This document shows positions 44,991 to 57,947 of a stretch of 64,000 nt of DNA, in pieces (the first letter of the stretch is position 1; each line of letters opens with the position of its first letter). The notes beneath the pieces were generated by a model that had not been told where the DNA came from, did no database searches, and saw nothing but the letters and a program-made list of their open reading frames with translations. The DNA is from Aporrectodea caliginosa (Eukaryota > Annelida > Clitellata > Crassiclitellata > Lumbricidae): contig JACEVL010000031.1 of the NCBI GenBank assembly GCA_020284085.1, positions 395,001 through 459,000 on the forward strand. Direction: 5' to 3'. The position numbers and the translations under genes are program-made.

Positions 44991-45854
44991 TTATGCTGTT
45001 GAGTCAGACTCTGTGAATTCTCCAAGGGCGTCCAGAGTTAGTATTTTGAGAGGAGCTTCTGTAGTTTCTGCTGTCTTCTTGATGTATACGAAGCCACCAT
45101 ATGTCCAAGTCGATGCCAGGAGTTTGTTTTTGACCAGTTTTCTTGCAGCTGCAGAGATTCGAGCGGTACCTTGGGTGAGGTGTTCATTAATAAAGATTTG
45201 CTCCTTTGAGTGCCACGGGTTAGATTGTGAGGCGCGTAGCATCTTTCTTGAATGGTAGATCTCATTTCTCGTACGTCTTGTAGCAAAGCTTACGATTACA
45301 GGACCAATGTAAGTACCCTTGGCTCCCGGTAGTCGATGCACCGTGGAAATGTCCTGATCAGAGAGGGTTAAGTTAAGTCTGGTTTGGCATAATTGTTGTA
45401 CCGCAGTCATCAGGGAACGGTCTGTTTCGCGTTGGTGTATCAGTGGACTCGAGAAGTCGGCATTGGAGCTGGACGGAATCGATGGAGGAATTCCGTAGAT
45501 AATAAGGTTGGATAATTTGGAATGACGCTCAAGATCCTCCAGCCTCCCTGCAAGAATTCCATTACTCGTTTCTAGTGATCTCAACTTATCATTCATGACA
45601 GATAGTTGTTGATCGGTTTTGGCGGTCTGTTCTTGACAGAGTTGTTCAATGGTTTTAGTTAAAGATGTGGTAACTTCCAGTTTAATTTCTGCTGCTAGCT
45701 GTTTGACAATAGCTTCCATGATAGGTGTGAGAACGGTGGTCAATCGGGAGGTTAAGACACTAACCACTTTGTCGTACAAAACCAACTCCGACAAATCTTC
45801 AATTTTAGTAGATTTTTTCGACATGATTGACTGATGAACTGCTGCAAACTGCAA
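44991..45854 (-). CDS. CR1-like ORF1: coiled coil plus RRM-like RNA-binding protein, 287 aa
   Basis: The N-terminal half is helical with heptad-like leucines (LRSLETSNGILAGRLEDLER), suggesting a coiled coil. It is followed by SNLIIYGIPPS, an RRM-like first strand, and PVIVSFATRRTRNEIYHSRK. The C-terminal domain has IFINEHLTQGTARISAAARK and WTYGGFVYIKK. This is the layout of L1-type ORF1 proteins, RNA-binding trimers that package the element RNA. It is intact here and in copy B (286 aa, about ten substitutions). Confidence 0.8.
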   Translation of the reverse strand: MQFAAVHQSIMSKKSTKIEDLSELVLYDKVVSVLTSRLTTVLTPIMEAIVKQLAAEIKLEVTTSLTKTIEQLCQEQTAKTDQQLSVMNDKLRSLETSNGILAGRLEDLERHSKLSNLIIYGIPPSIPSSSNADFSSPLIHQRETDRSLMTAVQQLCQTRLNLTLSDQDISTVHRLPGAKGTYIGPVIVSFATRRTRNEIYHSRKMLRASQSNPWHSKEQIFINEHLTQGTARISAAARKLVKNKLLASTWTYGGFVYIKKTAETTEAPLKILTLDALGEFTESDSTA

Positions 45855-46135
45855 TTACTGTGATCACCGCTGTTGCCGTACTCGACTGCTTTGAGTTGAT
45901 AAAGGTTCTGTGTAAACACCTGCGCTCAGGTACGCCCAGAGTAGACTTGACCTCGATCACGTTGTGTACGCTCGGTGTCGACCATAAATAATCCCGTGGT
46001 TCGAAAGTTATCAAAGACAACCGTTACTGTATCAAAGTGACTTTATCGCATGACATAGTCACCGTGTAAAACAGTACGAAACGACGGTTAGAAATAAACT
46101 TTTCGTGGATTTTGTCGATATTATCTACTAGCTTT

Positions 46136-47460
46136 TAAATCTGGCGAAAGAAATAAATTAAATAATTACAGGCCCATTTCGATACTACCTTACTTCTCTA
46201 AGTTCTTCGAAAAAGTCATGTATCAAAGGCTTACGACATATTTTACAGCAAGGAACACTTTATCGACGAACCAGTATGGTTTTCTCTCTGGGCACTCCAC
46301 TTTCATGGCTCTTCTAGAATTACACACAAAAATAACTGAAGCTATGGACAACAACCTTTACTCCATTGGTATTTTTTTTTCGACCTATCAAAAGCATTTG
46401 ATACTGTAAATCACCAAATACTCACAAAAAGCTGGAACATTATGGAATACGTGGAGCTAGCCTTAATTGGTTTTCTGATTACCTTAGAAACAGGAAGCAA
46501 TATGTATCCTACTCTGGCAACCTCTCACAACAAACAGATGTGCAATGTGGTGTCCCACAAGGTTCCATACTGGGTCCGTTGTTGTTTTTGGTGTACATTA
46601 ATGATATTGCCTGCACTTCATCAATGCTTCAGTTTATACTATTTGCTGATGATACTAATGTATTTATGTCTGATAAATCGATTGATATGTTAGTTAACAG
46701 GGTAAATGTTGAATTACAACTTGTATCAACTTGGTTTAGAGCTAACAAACTTTCTCTGAACTTGGTTAAAACGAACTTTATATTATTTCGTTCTTGTCGT
46801 AAATCAATCTCACAGTGTAACCTCAACATCAGTATTGATAACATTACTATTACACAAGTGTCTTGTGCAAAGTTCTTAGGAGTTTATGTTGATGAACATC
46901 TGACTTGGAAGGAGCATATCGATATCATAAGCAAAAAACTGTCAAAAAATATTGGCATTATATCTCGTATTAGTTATATCCTACCGCGAAATGTACTATC
47001 TGCCTTGTATTACTCCTTAATCTTTCCATACCTATCATACTGTAATATCACCTGGGCCTCAAATTATCAGTCCAACTTAGCTCGACTCGTCATTTCTACA
47101 AAAGCGCGCTATTCGCACTATCTGTAAACGCCCCTATGGGGAAAGTACTCAGCCTTTGTTTGTCAGTCTAAGGATACTGCCATTTGATTTGATTAATAAA
47201 CTTCAGATTTGTATATTTATGTTTATATTTCAAAGGAAACTGTTACCTGCAAATTTTCATAGGTATTTTTATCTTAACCTGGAAATACATGACCATTATA
47301 CCAGATCTTGCAGTAAATATCGAACATGCTATGCACGCACAAATATAAGACAGTTTTCTGTTTTGGTTCGTGGGCCTACTCTGTGGAACTCCTTGCCTAA
47401 TGAGCTAACTTTCCCTGCCTACTGTACACCATTTTAAAACACAGTTAAAACGGTACTTGA
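46136..47460 (+). pseudogene. CR1-like reverse transcriptase, copy A of the host element (frameshifted)
   Basis: Frames give NQYGFLSGHSTFMALLELHT, motif B CGVPQGSILGPLLFLVYIND, motif C FADDTNVFMS, FLGVYVDEHLTWKEHI and C-terminal FSVLVRGPTLWNSLP. Indels in homopolymers (a run of 9 T near 46371 disrupts motif A, and one near 47095) break the frame. The first half of RT is deleted relative to copy B. Confidence 0.82.
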
Positions 47461-47925
47461 TGGAATCACTGTGTGTATAATATAATTATGATGATTGGTT
47501 GATGTGTATAATTCATTTGTCTGCATGCACTACTGCACAAGCACCACCTTGTTCATTTCTGCACCAATGCACATTCTCTACTGGTTTTGATTCATGCTTT
47601 GCTGGTCTGTGTTACCATACATAAAAATAGTAATGAGAAGGGGCGGCCCTGCCAGCGGAACGATATTGTTCCTTTTGGGTTTACCCTTTGACACCATGAA
47701 CTACTGTAACAAATGTACATGAACTTGTATTTTGGTTGGTGATCAATAAAGCTTGTGAATTGAATTGAAAAAAAATTGAATTGGTAACGACGCACATTTC
47801 GATACATTTTACACCTCCTTACCTATACAAATATGGCGGTATTGGCTGAGGGACACGAAAATCCAATCCAAAAAATTGACAGAATTACCCAAATATTACA
47901 TTACCTAATATTATCGGGTAAGGTA
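47461..47925 (+). repeat. 3' UTR and end of the + strand CR1-like element, copy A
   Basis: Contains the terminal hairpin GGAAC-GATATT-GTTCC, then GATCAATAAAGC and GAATTGAATTG tails (to about 47780). The following 150 bp are unassigned before P450 intron sequence begins. Confidence 0.6.
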
Positions 47926-48125
47926 GGACCCTCTCTCTTTTCGCTAAATTGTTCTGAAACTGATGCTAATTAAGTTCATTTATACAATTAATAAAAATTT
48001 TTTTTTTATCTATTCACCCAGAGGTTCCATCCTAGATAGGCCTTATGCCGCATAATACAAATTCAGGCTTCCCTGTATCAAATGAGCAATCTAAACAAAG
48101 TCGGTCCAGTTCCTCGGTGAATTAC
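47926..48125 (+). other. P450 intron 2 fragment (copy A)
   Basis: Matches P450-1 intron 2 from about 4115 to 4320, including CACCCAGAGGTTCCATC and TTCAGGCTTCCCTGTATC. It shows that the retroelement cluster lies inside a P450-3 remnant. Confidence 0.7.
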
Positions 48126-48139
48126 TCGATCCCCCCTGC

Positions 48140-48880
48140 CATTCCCCTCCGGACATTTCCCCCCGGGTGTTTCAATAGGACAATTCCCCCCGGACAATTC
48201 CCCCTACATACATATATATAATAATTATTATAAAATAATTACATATATTTTATATTATTATATAATTATATTTGTGCATATAAATTATATAATATATAAT
48301 TAAATTAATATAATTAATTATATTAATATAAATAATATATATATATTATAATTCAATTTATAATTAATAATATATATATAATAACAATATAATTAAATTA
48401 TTATTTAATATAATAATTATTGTAATTAATCAATAACAATATAATTAATTATTATAAAATTATATGATATTAATAATATTAATATATATTTTTATATATT
48501 ATTAAATATTAATATAATTATATAAATACCTATGTATATGTGTATATATTATATTATATATATAATTTAATAATTATATATTATATAATAATTATATAAT
48601 TATAATAATTAATATAATATATTAATATTATATATTATACATATAATTATAATAAATAATTAATATATTTATTAGTGATATTATTAGTATTACATATTAT
48701 ATATTATTTAAATAATTATATTACTATATTAATTATATATCATTAATAATATATAATATTTAATATAAATATTATTTATATTAATATAATTAATTATATT
48801 AAATTAATTATATATTATATAATTTATATGCACAAATATAATTATATAATAATATACAATGTATATAATTATATATAATT
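48140..48880. repeat. CCGGACAATTCCCCC tandem units and AT-rich palindrome, copy A
   Basis: Short units (48140-48205) resemble the foldback units in P450-2 intron 2. They are followed by almost pure AT sequence whose outer arms are inverted copies: the left arm contains TATATTTGTGCATATAAATT (near 48270) and the right arm AATTTATATGCACAAATATA (near 48822). Pairing is imperfect on the right side. Confidence 0.65.
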
Positions 48881-48889
48881 AATTAGGTA

Positions 48890-49540
48890 TAATTATAATA
48901 ATATATATATATGTACATATATATACATAGAGAAAATATATATATATGTATATACATATATACTTACACACACCCATACATAAATATATACACATATGCA
49001 TGTACATATATATATGGACATTGTACATATATACATAGTAAATATATATATATGTATTTAGATATATATATATGCTTAGATACATATATATATAGATTTA
49101 TATATGTATATATACATATATACGCACAAATGTATATAATATATAAATATATTATTTATATATATACATATGTACATATATATAAATATAAATACACATA
49201 TACATACAAACTTATATACATATATATACATATGTACATATATATAAATACATATATACATATATAAACTTATATACATATATATTCACATGTACATATA
49301 TATATAAACACATATATTTATACAAACTTATATACATAAATATATGTACATATATATAAATACGTATATATAAATATATATATACGTATATATATCCATT
49401 TATATATATACGTATGTAGATATAAATACATATATATGCAAACAGATATATACGTATAGAAACATATATATATATATTTATAAATGCATATATATATACT
49501 TTACATATACATATATATGTGCATATACATATATGTTTTA
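48890..49540. repeat. (ATATAC)n-like low-complexity tract
   Basis: About 650 bp of ATATAC/ATATGT variants. Long ORFs on both strands here (poly-YI) are artefacts. Confidence 0.9.
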
Positions 49541-49544
49541 CCAT

Positions 49545-49735
49545 GACACTTTCGGACTATCGAACCTTCGGACAAGGAATTTATCAACGTAAAATGCGGA
49601 CGGGATTACCCATAAATATACATATTTCTACATAGCCTATGTGTTTTTACCATGAAATCTTCGGACTATCGAACCTTCCGGACTATCGAACCTTCGGACT
49701 ATCGAACCTTCGGACTATCGGCCTGTTCCCGGTAT
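49545..49735. repeat. TTCGGACTATCGAACC tandem units
   Basis: The 16-bp unit occurs in two clusters, each preceded by ACCATGA and CTTCGGACTATCGAAC. A further unit lies at about 50000-50030. Confidence 0.8.
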
Positions 49736-50300
49736 TTTGATGCTGTGAGCAGATTTTTAAGACAATACCATAAATACTTTAGTGTTTTCTGTTTATTCGA
49801 TCACTTGGAATGATTGGCTCAAGTGATTTCTTTTCAGTTGTTTTGGCAAAAAATGTATTCAACTTAACATTAATTGCTTCTATTTCCGAAACGGAGTGGA
49901 CCTTTTTTTACATAAATGAAACTGTGATGGAATAAAATAATTATATGTATCTAATTTCTTTTATTTCTATTTTATGAATATTAATACTAAAAGCATATTC
50001 GGATATCGAACCTTCGGACTATCGACCTGTTCCCGGTATTTTGATGTTGTGAGCAGATTTTTAAGACAATACCATAAATATTTTAGTGTTTTCTGTTTAT
50101 TCGATCACTGGGAATGATTGGCTCAAGTGATTTCTTTTCAGTTGTTTTGGCAAAAATGTATTCAACTTAACATTAATTGCTTCTATTTCCGAAACGGAGT
50201 GGACCTTTTTTTAAATAAATGAAACTGTGATGGAATAAAATAATTATATGTATCTAATTTCTTTTATTTCTATTTTATGAATATTAATACTAAAAGCATA
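49733..50300. repeat. About 300-bp tandem duplication of the inner TIR element segment
   Basis: The block starting CCTGTTCCCGGTATTTTGATG occurs at 49725 and again at 50024. Each copy contains the ACGGAGTGGACC motif and matches 36600-36860. Confidence 0.8.
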
Positions 50301-50839
50301 TTAGCATGTCAAAATACACGACAGAAGCTGTATAGGCTACACTGTATAAAACAGATCTCATATGTATACAGTAACGGAGTGGATAAATATTTTAGTAAGG
50401 CTATTTTTTTATACCAAAAACTTTTTACATTTACATATTGGTGAAAAACCAAATATAATTTGTGAAATAGCTTGTTGAATTTGTGAGAAATTTACCATGT
50501 TACCGGAAAATGACTCACGTATGTATTTTAACGTACCCTATTTTAGGGTACGTAAATACAAAAATACGTTAACCAGGTCATTGCTCATTATAAGAATTTC
50601 AATTTAATTTAAGCAAAAAATCACAACTCAGTATAACGTATAAAATTTCTGCAATGCTATATTGTAGGTCTATGTTTATCCAGCATGCATTGCACTTTTT
50701 CACTAATGTAGATTATCGTAGGCTATGGGTCCCAAATAAACCATAAATAAAATTTTCGGTAATACGCGTATTCTATTTTTGAAAGGTACGTACGTATTTT
50801 AACGTATTTATTTTAGGGTACGCGTACCATTTTTAATAA

Positions 50840-50961
<122 letters not shown>

Positions 50962-51045
50962 TTTGGCAATTTGTAATAAAGGAAATTTATATATTTTTCA
51001 TCCAGTTAAAATCATCGACAATCCAAACAGAATTTACCGAGTTGG

Positions 51046-51312
51046 CTAAGATGTGTGGTGCTTAGAGTTCAAACGGCGGGAGGTAAAAGGAAGAGGAGGA
51101 ATCAGGAAAGGATTTATGAAACACAGTGTTTTCAGCTTTGAGAAAGAGCAAGAGGTAGAATGGATTAGTCGTAGCACAGGCGGGAGTTGTTCCAGAGAGG
51201 CGGAACAGGCTGTGGAGCGATTTGAAAATTTAAGTGACGAGATGGCGGAAGGGAGGAGGAGTGTTAGTGCAGAAGAGGAGCGGTTTGAGCGAAGTGGTTT
51301 TACAGTCAACAA
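51046..51312 (-). pseudogene. CR1/L2 RT C-terminal relic, copy 3
   Basis: The best-preserved of the three copies: SSSALTLLLPSAISSLKFSN, then LRLIHSTSCSFSKLKTLCF and a short tail to the stop, consistent with the end of a CR1/L2 polyprotein. Confidence 0.55.
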
Positions 51313-51315
51313 CTG

Positions 51316-52104
51316 ACGGAGATAGGAGGGATGGGAGGATTCAACTGTGTTTTAGGCTTGTGGTAGGACTTTGTATTGCATTGGTTCATAATAGAAGCAT
51401 TCCGCCATCTCATACATACATACATAGTTACACACGTTAATGAATAACAGATTCCAATAGCTCAGCAAACGAGGAAAATTGTTTTTTTATACACAACGTG
51501 CAGTATAGGCTACGCTCGAATCTAGGGTTCTTAAAATTGCTATAGCGAGGCGTTCTGTGGCCATGACTGACGCCTGCGTTTAACTGAGTTTGGCTGCATT
51601 CTGGCGCATTCACCAGCCATGCATGCATGCTAGCACACAGGCCTTCAGTGCCTCAAGGTCTGAACCAGTATCAAATTCAGTACCTACAGACCGAGTTTTA
51701 TACTATCGTAGGTTTTGCGATAGATCTACTTGGAGTTAGCATTCGTTGGGAAGAAAATTGTTTCAACAGAAAAATAATACTACTACCAGCAAGTTACAGT
51801 AGAGGTATGCACGTAATAATAATAATAAAATAATAAAATAATGAAAACAATAATAATAGCAATAATAAATAACGCGTGAAGTCAGCCTTCGTGACTATTC
51901 GGTAGTGCACTGGATCTGTAGTTAACCAGGGATTACAGGTCCGCGTCTGCAATGAAGATTCGTGTAGCTCCCCATAGGCAGAAATTTGCGCACACTTCCC
52001 TCGATCATTTCATTATTCAAATTCGTTGACCATGCGTTCGTAGTAGCCTAAATAAATAAATATTCTATAATAATATTAAAACAATAATTGTCAAAAAAAT
52101 AGGA
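51316..52104. other. Upstream block of duplication copy B, no gene
   Basis: Nearly identical to 37985-38755. It ends at AAAATAGGA, where copy A continues with another 1.15 kb before the CR1-like element. Confidence 0.6.
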
Positions 52105-52375
52105 TTCAATTCAATTCATTCACTTTATTGATCCCAGTAACAGATACAAGTGTTGAACAACATAGTCATATAATCGAACAATCGAAGATTAAAACAACAC
52201 ATTGAGCTAGTAAGCAACGAGAGTTGATCAGGAACAATAGGCTCACCAGAAGGGACGGGTCCCGCTAGATAGGGGCCTACTTAAATTGACAAGTGACTGG
52301 TTAATAAAATATGTAATGTTGGAGATATATTATTAGATTGACTACAAAGACTGAATCCGGGATGTGAATATATTT

Positions 52376-55300
52376 TCATTTATTCATTGTGTGTGCACGA
52401 ATGAGACTTTTAAAGTGGGGGAGACCTGATGCTGTTCGAATGAGATGCGGTAAATTATTCCATAAAAGGGGTCCTTGATACCTGATTGAGAATTTGCGGG
52501 TATTAGTTCTAGCAAAGTTGCATACATAAGAACGATTACTTCTGGTTTGGGTGGTGAGCAGGGCTGGAGCAAAGAAGGATGAAAAGGCCGGTGGAAGCAA
52601 ATTATTGTCATACCGGTACATAAGTTCACAAGTCTGAACATATTTAATTTGCTCAATATTTAGTAAATTGAGTTGGATAAAGAGTGGTTTAGTGTGCGAA
52701 TTGTAGGGCGAGTTAGTGATCAAACGTATAGCTTTTTTTGCAAGATCTGTAGTTTTTTTAAGTGTGTAGGATAGGTAGAAGTCCATATAAGATTGCAGTA
52801 GATTAAATAGGGGTAAATTAAAGCAAAATATAAGTTCTTAAGTATTTGAGAGGGGAGTAGGTAAGATATTCTTCTAATTATTCCAATGTTTTTCATGATT
52901 TTCTTAGATATTTCATTAATATGGGAATTCCATTTCAAGTGCTGGTCAATGAAGACACCGAGAAATTTAGATGTTTCAACCTGTGGAATTATTGTATTGT
53001 CAATGGTTAGTTCACAATCTGTAATAGGTATAGTTTTTTGGAAGCTCTAAAGATTATATAATTAGTTTTAGAAAGATTTAATGATAATTTGTTGGCTTTG
53101 AACCACTCAGCGGCCATGGTCAATTCCTCATTGGCCAATTTTATCAGCTGGTCGTAAGAAGAGTGAGATAAGAAGGCATTGGAGTCGTCAGCAAATAAGA
53201 TATAACGTAGCAGTGATGAGGAATTGGGAAGATCATTAATATAAATTAAGAACAGAAGAGGTCCGAGGATTGAGCCTTGTGGAACACCATATAATATGAA
53301 TTGCAGATTAGAAAAGTTAGCATTACATAAAACCCTCTGAGATCGACCAGTTAAGTAGCTTTTAAACCAATCCAGTGATTTATCCCTAATGCCATAGTGT
53401 TCCAATTTTGCTAGAAGAATTTTGTGGTCTACCGTGTCAAATGCTTTGGCGAGGTCTAAGAATATGCCTATAGAGAATTCATTACTATCCATGGCCTTAG
53501 AGATCCTGTCCTGAATATCCAGTAATGACATTGAGGTTGAGTGACCAGGTTGGAATCCATGCTGAAGGGGGTAAAGGAGATTCTTATGATTTATATAAGA
53601 GAAGAGTCTATCATACATTATTCTTTCAAAGATTTTAGAGAAGAAAGGCAAAATTGAAATAGGCCTAAAATTTGATATTTCGTTTTTATTACCCTGTTTA
53701 TGTATAGGTATTACCTTGGCCATTTTAATCTCACAGGGAACTTCCCCGTTTCTAAGTGAGCAATTGATTATTTCCGCCAAGGGAGTCGCCAGAACATCCA
53801 TTAGTGGAGATAGTACATGTGGAGCAAGTTCATCCAATCCTGCACTATGAGTAGCATTTAGAGATTTATTAATGGTAAGAATTTCGCTGGGGTTAGTTGG
53901 GAGGACTACAAAGGAGTTCAAAGAAGATGGAGGCAGATAAGATTGAAAAGACTGCTTTGCCTCTGGGATTTTCAATGATAATGATTGAGCTAGGCCGGTA
54001 AAGTATGAGTTAAAATTGTTAGCCATGGTAACCGGGTCAGCTATAGTCTGGTTGTCAATAATTAGTTCCTTTATGCCTGCATCAGTATGCTCAGTTTTAA
54101 TTATTGTTTTGATTACTTGCCACGTTTTTTTAATATCATTATTATATTTAAGAAACTCATTGGCATAATAAGATTTTTCTAAGTTATTACGTACAGTCTT
54201 ATATTTGTTTCGATAATCAGTAAAAGTTTTCTTGTTAGCAGGTGTAGGGTTCTTTATATAGGCAATATACAATTTTTCCTTTTTTTAATTGATCTTAGTA
54301 AGCCTCGAGTCATCCAAGGTTTCTGAAAAGTATTTTTCTTAGTAATTTTTTTATGTTGCAGTGGGCATGCTAGATTATAATTATGTTTAATTAAGTTTAT
54401 GAATGAGGCATAGGCCAAATTAGCCTCGTTTGCCAAGCACAACTGTTGAACTGGTGTCCAGTCAGTTTTAATCAACAGTTCTTTAAACATGGCTACAGTT
54501 TCATGTGTTATAGTTCTAGTCAATTCAGTCTTGCCTAGATTACGGGGTCGCTCAGGTTTGTTAAGTAACCAAGTGATGATCGGTAGGTGATCAGAAATAT
54601 CAGCCATAATGATAGCAGATTCAATAATATTATTAGCAGAATTTGTAAATATATTATCAATTAGGGTACTGGATGTAGAAGTGATTCTGGTTGGTTGCAG
54701 AATTAGTGGAAGAAAGTGTTGAGCAATCATAGATTCAAGAAAGTCATTGGTGGGAGAGTGATTAGACGAGGATAGAAGGTCAATATTAAAGTCTCCTGTT
54801 ATCATTATCCTTTTATTATTATTTTTTGTTAAATATTCCATAAGTAATTCGAATTCCTGGATAAACAAGTCGAGTTTCTGACCAGGGGGTCTATAGATGA
54901 CACAAGTTAAGATATCAGAATTTTTGTGTTGAGGAAAGTTAAGAAGTAGGGTTTCAAAAGAAGTAAATGTGCCCGGCGTGTTAATTCTCTGGTAATCAAG
55001 CCCTTCCTTAACAAAGAAAGCAACCCCACCACCCCTTCCCTCCTTCCTGTTCTCATAAACAAAATTATATCCAGGGACGTGGACAGAATTTACTGTATGC
55101 TCGCTTAGCCAAGTTTCGGTTACAGCTAGTAAATTGGTAGGTAACTGATTTAACAGGTACTGGATTTCGTTAATTTTTGGTAAAATACTCCTAGAATTAA
55201 TATGCATAATGGCAAAAGAAGAGGAATCTGTTTGGAATTTTTTTGCTATTTCAGTAGTACTATGATAATTACATTCTTTTAAGAAGTCAGGGAAATAATT

Positions 55301-55657
55301 GGTGTCGGGATCAAGGTCCTTATTGTTCAGAAGAGGTTTTTTAGTATCCATAAAATCGATTATGTTCAATTTATTATGCTTTATGTTTTCACACCCATCA
55401 GTGGTTAAGGTTGTTGGTGGGACTAGTGTACACTTCATATTGGGTTGATAATTATTCAAAGACATTGGGGGGCTAAGGATATCACACACATTACATCGCC
55501 AAGGGTCTAATAGACTAGTCCAATTGTCATTAGTAATACAAGTCTCGTGCCAGGACTTCCCACAGAGTGAACAGGTATAGGTCTCATCCCAATCAACAAT
55601 TAGTGATGTGCATACACAACAAGCAACCAAGTCGGCTATTTGCCGAGAATCGTCCAT
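52376..55657 (-). pseudogene. CR1-like ORF2, copy B, broken by homopolymer indels
   Basis: The sequence equals the ORF2 of copy A apart from a few substitutions, but single-base length changes in T runs split it: T7 instead of T8 near 54286, T6 instead of T7 near 53035, and extra T near 52730 and 52750. All disruptions lie in homopolymers, so sequencing error is a real alternative to mutation. PHD, endonuclease and RT motifs are otherwise the same. Confidence 0.85.
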
Positions 55658-57086
55658 GCGATTAAATGTACAAACGAAAAAGAAAAATATGTGCTAGCCG
55701 AATCTATCGACACTTGTAGGATACATACCGCTATCCATTAAGAAACAATTAAATGAAAAATCAACACGATTGCTAAGAATACATCAGCAACTGAAGTCAA
55801 AATGATAAAGAAAAAACACTCAAGAATGTCACAAAAACTCGACTATATGTTAGACATTACAATACACAGTAACACGTAGCTATGCCTCGTGATACATCAT
55901 GTCACTTAGTCATCACATACATCACTTACTATCTACCGTCATGTTAGATATTTAGATAATAGCAGTGCACGATGCACATGGCTGCTGGTTATCCAGAAGT
56001 CAGTCAATTGGACATTAAGCAGCACATTTGTACACATCATAGTCAGTATAAGAATAACAAAATGCAGCTGTGGGTCGATCACATTGAATATTAGACAACA
56101 CTTTTATAGATAGCCTTCATCAGTAACCAAAATTACGTCCAGAGACTCAATCCACACTGGCACAGTAGTGCACAAATAGCCAGAATAACTTTAGGTGGAG
56201 ATGGTATTAAAATTATGTAGGTGGTCACATGTGAGCTAACCAAAGAATTCAGTAAAACAAGCCCCAATGGTGCCAGCCATAGTCAGCATAAGAATAAATC
56301 AAAACCAAATTATTAATTCCATCCTTAGTTAATCATCAAGTATCCTCATGAAGGTAATTAATTAATACAAGTCAATGGAATCAAACAGGGCTTCACCATT
56401 ATTGATGCAGAGGACATGTATTTGCAAAATTAGATGGGATATGTGGCCAATTAGTGAAATAAAGTTATTAGTACAAGTATAAAGAATAAATTCTACCTCG
56501 GTAACAAGTGCAGGCTTCTATAAGACACCACAAGCCACAAAGAGCTTGATTTAGTATTCCCATATCGGTAGTCCAGCATAAAGTCAGCATGTATTTATCA
56601 CTGACTCTATCCAACATTTCCAAGGATTCCAAGGGTGTGCCGTGTGCGGGCAAGTCAGTCGACTCAAGGTAAGTAGGCAATACTTTCTTTTGGTAATATA
56701 ATCCAGTGTTGACATTAATCAGTGGTAAAGTTAAAGAATGAGGTACATCTTATGACAACGTTAATCTGACGGTAGACCATAAACGACAGGAGTTGATATT
56801 TACATCACAAGGTAAGTATAACATAGTTGTATGAATCCAGAGTTTCAACAGTTTCAGCTGGTAAGATGACTTGAGGTGAGTACTGAGTAGACAAAGTAGT
56901 TCTTTTGAAGTCGTTAGTCCAATGGTATCGTTATTCCAGTGATAGAGTAGGAAAGCGAGGTAAATCTTTTTGTCAGCGTTAATCCAATAATAGGTCACAA
57001 GAAATAGCAATCATGGCAAGTCAAACGATGGTAGTTTTCCAGCTAAATGACATTGAAGAGACGATGAACAGAGAGTTACATAGAGG

Positions 57087-57947
57087 TTATGCTGTTGAGT
57101 CAGACTGAGTGAATTCTCCAAGGGCGTCCAGAGTTAGTATTTTGAGGGGAGCTTCTGTAGTTTCTGCTGTCTTCTTGATGTATACAAAGCCACCATATGT
57201 CCAAGTCGATGCCAGGAGTTTGTTTTTGACCAGTTTTCTTGCAGCTGCAAAGATACGAGCGGTACCTTGGGTGAGGTGTTCATTAATAAAGATTTGCTCC
57301 TTTGAGTGCCAAGGGTTAGATTGTGAGGCGCGTAGCATCTTTCTTGAATGGTAGATCTCATTTCTCGTACGTCTTGTAGCAAAGCTTACAATTACAGGAC
57401 CAATGTGAGTATCCTTGGCTCCCGGTAGTCGATGCACCGTGGAAATGTCCTGATCAGAGAGGGTTAAGTTAAGTCTGGTTTGGCATAATTGTTGTACCGC
57501 TGTCATCAGGGAACGGTCTGTTTCGCGTTGGCGTATCAGTGGACCCGAGAAGTCGGCATTGGAGTTGGACGAAATCGATGGAGGAATTCCGTAGATAATA
57601 AGGTTAGATAATTTGGAATGACGCTCAAGATCCTCCAGCCTCCCTGCAAGAACTCCGTTACTGGCTTCTAGTGATCTCAACTTATCATTCACGACAGATA
57701 GTTGTTGTTCGGTTTTGGCTGTCTGTTCTTGACAGAGTTGTTCAATGGTGTTAGTTAAAGATGTGGTAACTTCCAGTTTAATTTCTGCTGCTAGTTGTTT
57801 GACAATAGCTTCCATGATAGGTGTGAGAACGGTGGTCAATCGAGAGGTTAAGACACTAACCACTTTGTCGTCCAAAACCAACTCCGACAAATCTTCAATT
57901 TTAGATTTTTTCGACATGATTGTCTGATGAACTGTTGCACACTGCAA
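57087..57947 (-). CDS. CR1-like ORF1, copy B, 286 aa
   Basis: Same coiled-coil, RRM-like and C-terminal domain layout as 44991-45854, with scattered substitutions (for example K-to-N in TSLTNTIEQL) and one codon fewer at SKKSKIE. The frame is intact. Confidence 0.8.
   Translation of the reverse strand: MQCATVHQTIMSKKSKIEDLSELVLDDKVVSVLTSRLTTVLTPIMEAIVKQLAAEIKLEVTTSLTNTIEQLCQEQTAKTEQQLSVVNDKLRSLEASNGVLAGRLEDLERHSKLSNLIIYGIPPSISSNSNADFSGPLIRQRETDRSLMTAVQQLCQTRLNLTLSDQDISTVHRLPGAKDTHIGPVIVSFATRRTRNEIYHSRKMLRASQSNPWHSKEQIFINEHLTQGTARIFAAARKLVKNKLLASTWTYGGFVYIKKTAETTEAPLKILTLDALGEFTQSDSTA

Larger units (their letters stand above)
39908..46130 (-). mobile_element. CR1-like non-LTR retrotransposon, copy A (ORF1 and ORF2 open)
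   Basis: The 3' end (left) carries (GAATT)n, AATAAAG and the conserved terminal hairpin (GGGAC 40054-40058, GTCCC 40061-40065). ORF2 (40179-43460) and ORF1 (44991-45854) are uninterrupted. The 5' end is cut by a deletion of about 0.65 kb relative to copy B (52105-58273). Between the ORFs are about 1.5 kb without a long frame. Confidence 0.85.

Noticed and set aside
45013..45258. 81-codon plus-strand ORF inside ORF1 (also at 57109)
   Set aside because: It is an antisense shadow of the conserved ORF1 reading frame.
48879..49544. ORFs rich in Tyr and Ile on both strands
   Set aside because: They come from an ATATAC/ATATGT low-complexity tract, and both strands give similar open frames, as expected by composition.
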